A program made the position numbers and the translations under genes. Below the pieces are notes generated by a model. It made no database searches. It was given only the letters and a program-made list of their open reading frames with translations, and was not told the origin of the DNA. Below are positions 23,265 through 26,602 of a DNA stretch of 26,602 nt, piece by piece (within the stretch, counting starts at the first letter, position 1; each line of letters begins with the position of its first letter). The stretch lies in assembly GCA_910588845.1 (NCBI GenBank), contig CAJURU010000037.1, positions 1 to 26,602 of the forward strand, in the 5' to 3' direction. The stretch is from an uncultured Lachnospiraceae bacterium (lineage in GTDB: Bacteria; Bacillota; Clostridia; Lachnospirales; Lachnospiraceae).

Positions 23265-26200
23265 ATGAAAAATATTAGAATAACTATAGCAGCCTTATTT
23301 ATCATGACAATGTTATTTTTTCCATCAATAACTGTATCAGCGGCAAGTTTGGGAGAGACCGTGAGCCAGAACACGGCAAAAGAATTGCGGGATATTGATT
23401 ATGAGAATAATGAGACAATAGGAAGTTTATTAGCGCCATCTCGTTATTCTTTGTCTGATAAATTGAATAAAAAAACAGAGATTGCTAAGAGGGAGGGTAA
23501 AAGTCCTGCGGACATTAGCGATGAACAGGCGATAAAGGAATTGAACCAGGATAATGTGAAGGTAATGTCTTTTGAGGAATCATTTGCTGAGGTGCAGGCA
23601 GAAATAGCAGAGATTATTCAGAGGATAGTTGACAGTACTCCGAGCGCAGAAAACAAAGGTGTAGCATTTTATACAAATAAAATACAGCAGAATAAAGAAA
23701 AACTGCTTTTGGGACTTACCTATATTGAGCGTCTGTATGACTTTAATATGGGAAATCATAATTTGAAAGACGCTCTTCTTTACGAGTCGGAACCGTATAT
23801 GTATGGGCAGATAGAAGATGCTTTCGATTGGCTGATATATATAGGGGGAAAGGGAGGAGATACATTAAAAATTTCTAATAACGCTAATGTATTTGGTTAT
23901 AATAAAATATTTTGGCCAGTTACTGACTCTGCAACGTTAGACGCTTTTCTGGAAGAATATCGGCAGAAGTGGATAAATGATATATCAATGGATGAGTGGT
24001 TTTTACAGGAGAGCCCTGCCTATATCGTGGAAAAATTATCTGACTGGGACAGTAAAGATACTGGATTATACGAAAGATTATATGGTGACGCGACGTCCCG
24101 TGCTTATATTTTGCCACTGCTTACTGTGTCAGAAGACAGCATTTATGTAATTGCAAACTCCGCTACTATTACATATGGGATCGTGGATTGTTATATAGAC
24201 AGAAATTTAAGAGAGACCGATCCGACACGCTATGGAACATTGCGTGAAGAATTTCGACAACAGTTGGAAAAGGCTGCCAAACAGCAGAAAGCTTTTATTG
24301 ATGTTTGGTATCGAATTGCAATGCCTGAGAAGAAGAATTTACTTTCGTCTAATCGCGTCGTTTTAGACAGTCTGCGGATTGATCCAGATACGATTGTTCA
24401 ATGGTCGGATAAGTTTGGAAAGAATGCTTCCCTGGGTGTAAGAGAATTTTTTACTCCTTTAGATTTGTATGGAGCATATATGTTTGCCGATGGTGTGGCA
24501 GAAGGTACACGCATTCGTTACTATGTATCAAAGGCATTGACAGAACGTGGATTTGCAACGTATGCTCATGAACTGACGCATATGCTTGTTTCTGATTTAA
24601 TGTTGAATGGGTATGGTTCGCGGGACGGTATGCTGGCAGAAGTTTATACAAGAGGTATGTTTGAACCTTATGAACTGAATGATCCGCCTGTTTTTAATTT
24701 GAATTTGATCTATGACCGCTTATCAGTCAGCGACCGGTATCATAATGCTCTGCCTGAGAGATTTGAAGATGTAACAGATCTGCAAAATTATATGAGTGGT
24801 ATTATGGATGTCATTTATACACTGGATTATGCAGAAGCAGATATTATGTTTACGAAAAGTACGGAAGAGAAAATGAAATGGTTCCATAAACTTGAGCAGG
24901 TAGAGGATCCAAATAATAGGACGAATCAAGGAGAAGAAGGATCAAAACATAATCTGGATTCTGTAAGGGAATTGACTGTGGATGAAGCAAATAAATTGAA
25001 TACCATTGATGATTTGATTCGTGACAGTATCATTGTATCCCGCTATGAAGTTAATGGAACAAAGACAACAGGAACTATGCCGAGAAATGGATATTATGTT
25101 GTACCTCTCTTTAGCGCCAATTATGCCGGGGTACAAAATGATAATGGTGTCAGCGGTGATGTCATGATACGCCGACAGGCGTTTGAGTTGCTTGCAGAAT
25201 ATGGATATTACGAAGGAATGGTTCCTTATATATCCAACCAGTATAAAGAATCTGCCAAATCAGAGCAGACAATTCTGTCAGATCGGTACATTTTGGAGAA
25301 GGTATTTGGCGATACCTATGAGACGATGGCTGATTTTAAGAAAGCCATGTTCCAGAGAAGAATCGAAAAAGTAAATGAATTAAAGCCAGTCACTATTATA
25401 TGGAAAGACCAACATGTTACAATTAAAAATTTTGAAGAATTGCATCTGCTAATGAAAGAGGCGATAGAGAGTGATTTAATAAAAGTAAATGTATTGCCGG
25501 GAGGTTATAATAATATTCGTGCACAGGCAACAGAAGTTGAGCGTTTGAAACAGGAAATATTTAAGGCTTATTTAATTCAGACAGAGGATTTCAGTAAATC
25601 CATTTACGGTGTTGAATCCGAACCTATTGATCCTCCCGGTTCGGAAGTTGAACCAGGAGGGCCGGAGCAGCCGGAAAATCCAGGAGAAATAGAAAAGCCA
25701 GAAGAACCAGAGCAGCCGGAAAATCCAGGAGAAATAGAAAAGCCAGAAGAACCAGAACAGCCGGAAAATCCAGGAGAAATAGAAAAGCCAGAAGAACCGG
25801 AAAATCCAGAAAATCCGGGAGAAATGGAAAAGCCAGAAGAACCGGAACAGCCGGAAAATCCGGAGGAACCAGAACAGCCGGGGAACCCGGGAGATACACA
25901 ACAACCGGGAAAACCAGATTCTGGAACTATTAAGCCAAATTCTGGGATTGTTGAGAAAAATAAGAGTCCCAAACTGCTTCTTTGTAAGGTGTCTTCTGCT
26001 AAAAAATCAAGTAGGATCCGATGGAATCGTGTGAAGTCGGCAGATGGATATGAAATATATGGGGCAAAATCGAATGGAAAATACAAACGTTTACGAATAC
26101 TCAATAAAAAGTCACTTAAATGGACACATAAAAAGTTAAAAAAGGGAAAGCAGTATAAATATTACGTGAAAGCATATAAAAAAGTTGGCAGGAAACGAGT

Positions 26201-26513
26201 AACTATAGCTAAATCCCTATCTGTCTATAGCACGACAAAGGGAGGGAAATATGGCAATCCTTCAAAGATAGGAATAAAAAAGACGCGTGTGAATGTAAAA
26301 CCTGGCAAGAAAGTCCGGCTTAGTGTAAAAGTGACAGGAAAGAATATTAGCAAAGCTGGAAAAAGGGTACGTTATGTATCATCTAATTCGTCCATTGCAG
26401 CAGTGTCAAAGAAAGGAGTAATTATTGGCAAAAAACGCGGCAGTTGTACAATATACTGTGTTGCTCAGAATGGTCTGTATAAAAAAGTCAAGGTAAATGT
26501 TACAAAAAAGTAG
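23265..26513 (+). CDS. Secreted zinc metalloprotease of the M26 (Zmp/IgA1 protease-like) type
   Basis: A 1082-residue exported protein. The signal peptide (1-28) has a basic start and hydrophobic core and ends ...SAA. The catalytic zinc site is HELTH (435-439), and after exactly 19 residues Glu459 in NGYGSRDGMLAE, matching the HExxH-x19-E and GYGRR/DG pattern of M26 Zmp proteases. Residues about 801-882 form an acidic proline stalk of 15-residue repeats (EQPENPGEIEKPEEP). The rest is very basic: a fibronectin-III-like domain (about 900-985) and a Big_2-like domain (about 1000-1082). There is no LPXTG anchor; the basic domains may hold the cell wall by charge. The start at 23265 follows GGAGG by seven bases; a longer frame has no support. 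Substrate unknown. Confidence 0.88.
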   Translation: MKNIRITIAALFIMTMLFFPSITVSAASLGETVSQNTAKELRDIDYENNETIGSLLAPSRYSLSDKLNKKTEIAKREGKSPADISDEQAIKELNQDNVKVMSFEESFAEVQAEIAEIIQRIVDSTPSAENKGVAFYTNKIQQNKEKLLLGLTYIERLYDFNMGNHNLKDALLYESEPYMYGQIEDAFDWLIYIGGKGGDTLKISNNANVFGYNKIFWPVTDSATLDAFLEEYRQKWINDISMDEWFLQESPAYIVEKLSDWDSKDTGLYERLYGDATSRAYILPLLTVSEDSIYVIANSATITYGIVDCYIDRNLRETDPTRYGTLREEFRQQLEKAAKQQKAFIDVWYRIAMPEKKNLLSSNRVVLDSLRIDPDTIVQWSDKFGKNASLGVREFFTPLDLYGAYMFADGVAEGTRIRYYVSKALTERGFATYAHELTHMLVSDLMLNGYGSRDGMLAEVYTRGMFEPYELNDPPVFNLNLIYDRLSVSDRYHNALPERFEDVTDLQNYMSGIMDVIYTLDYAEADIMFTKSTEEKMKWFHKLEQVEDPNNRTNQGEEGSKHNLDSVRELTVDEANKLNTIDDLIRDSIIVSRYEVNGTKTTGTMPRNGYYVVPLFSANYAGVQNDNGVSGDVMIRRQAFELLAEYGYYEGMVPYISNQYKESAKSEQTILSDRYILEKVFGDTYETMADFKKAMFQRRIEKVNELKPVTIIWKDQHVTIKNFEELHLLMKEAIESDLIKVNVLPGGYNNIRAQATEVERLKQEIFKAYLIQTEDFSKSIYGVESEPIDPPGSEVEPGGPEQPENPGEIEKPEEPEQPENPGEIEKPEEPEQPENPGEIEKPEEPENPENPGEMEKPEEPEQPENPEEPEQPGNPGDTQQPGKPDSGTIKPNSGIVEKNKSPKLLLCKVSSAKKSSRIRWNRVKSADGYEIYGAKSNGKYKRLRILNKKSLKWTHKKLKKGKQYKYYVKAYKKVGRKRVTIAKSLSVYSTTKGGKYGNPSKIGIKKTRVNVKPGKKVRLSVKVTGKNISKAGKRVRYVSSNSSIAAVSKKGVIIGKKRGSCTIYCVAQNGLYKKVKVNVTKK
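25665..25910 (+). repeat. 45-base tandem repeats in the protease stalk
   Basis: Four successive 45-base units start at 25665, 25710, 25755 and 25800. The first three code for identical peptides (EQPENPGEIEKPEEP); the fourth reads ENPENPGEMEKPEEP, followed by a degenerate stretch (EQPENPEEPEQPGNPG). The units differ at only a few third positions, so they are recent duplications that could change in number by slippage or recombination. Confidence 0.95.
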
Positions 26514-26550
26514 CAATTAGTGACTTCCATCGAAAGAATTAATATTGTTA

Positions 26551-26602
26551 AACCTTAATTATTCACCAAACACTTGTGAATGCGACTGAAAGCCGCATGG
26601 TT
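26551..26602 (+). other. Possible structured RNA or hairpins cut by the window end
   Basis: After the protease stop, AACC (26551-26554) can pair with GGTT (26599-26602), enclosing ATTCAC/GTGAAT (26561-26566, 26576-26581) and GCG/CGC (26582-26584, 26594-26596). This makes a three-way-junction-like fold. The stems are short and the window ends here, so it may be chance or the start of a leader RNA. Confidence 0.25.

Noticed and set aside
25665..25910. CRISPR-like array
   Set aside because: The units are contiguous 45-base repeats in frame within a coding sequence; there are no unique spacers.
25604..26104. Long minus-strand frames opposite the protease stalk
   Set aside because: They are antisense translations of the 45-base repeats (repetitive Phe, Gly and Ser), without a binding site.

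Overview
The window looks like the replication-origin region of a low-GC Gram-positive bacterium of class Clostridia, most likely family Lachnospiraceae. The order parB-parA / rsmG-mnmG-mnmE-jag-yidC-yidD-rnpA-rpmH / oriC / dnaA-dnaN-yaaA-recF-gyrB-gyrA is the conserved Firmicutes origin cluster. Proteins of the DUF3881, DUF4446 and DUF3784 types beside parAB are what I associate with Lachnospiraceae. This placement comes from remembered families, not from a database search. Genus cannot be named.

Layout. Left arm, minus strand: a tRNA-Arg(CCT) with its own terminator, a DUF3881 gene, a DUF4446 gene, parB and parA. Two perfect parS sites lie just upstream of parA. Next comes a very AT-rich accessory stretch of about 2 kb (3971-6002). 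It holds a DUF3784 gene broken by two compensating frameshifts, a short coiled-coil protein resembling a cut-down DegS-type histidine kinase behind a perfect LexA/SOS-box match, and a plus-strand alpha/beta-hydrolase whose usual catalytic His appears to be Tyr. The conserved minus-strand block rsmG to rpmH follows. The origin lies on both sides of dnaA: DnaA boxes between rpmH and dnaA (13081-13557), and a second cluster with an AT-rich, DnaA-trio-like stretch between dnaA and dnaN (14917-15158). The right arm, plus strand, runs dnaA, dnaN, yaaA, recF, gyrB, gyrA. Nearly all genes are co-directional with replication leaving this origin; the hydrolase is the exception.

Right of gyrA the conserved block ends at a 100-bp element with inverted ends resembling an IS1182-type MITE, which carries an outward promoter. 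After it come an orphan LytTR response regulator and a large secreted zinc metalloprotease of the M26/Zmp type, with an acidic proline-rich repeat stalk and a very basic C-terminal half. The protease has a near-consensus promoter, and a perfect 15-bp palindrome covers its spacer and -10 region.

How it works together: DnaA, DnaN, RecF and gyrase start and support replication; ParA/ParB/parS segregate the origin; RnpA, L34, YidC, YidD, Jag, MnmE, MnmG and RsmG serve RNA maturation and membrane protein insertion. The most original material is in the two accessory segments (3971-6002 and 22342-26513) and in the non-coding structures around rpmH, dnaA and dnaN. Several starts were moved from the longest reading frame to codons with ribosome binding sites (parB, jag, dnaA, dnaN, yaaA, gyrB, the protease). 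rpmH was found by direct reading.
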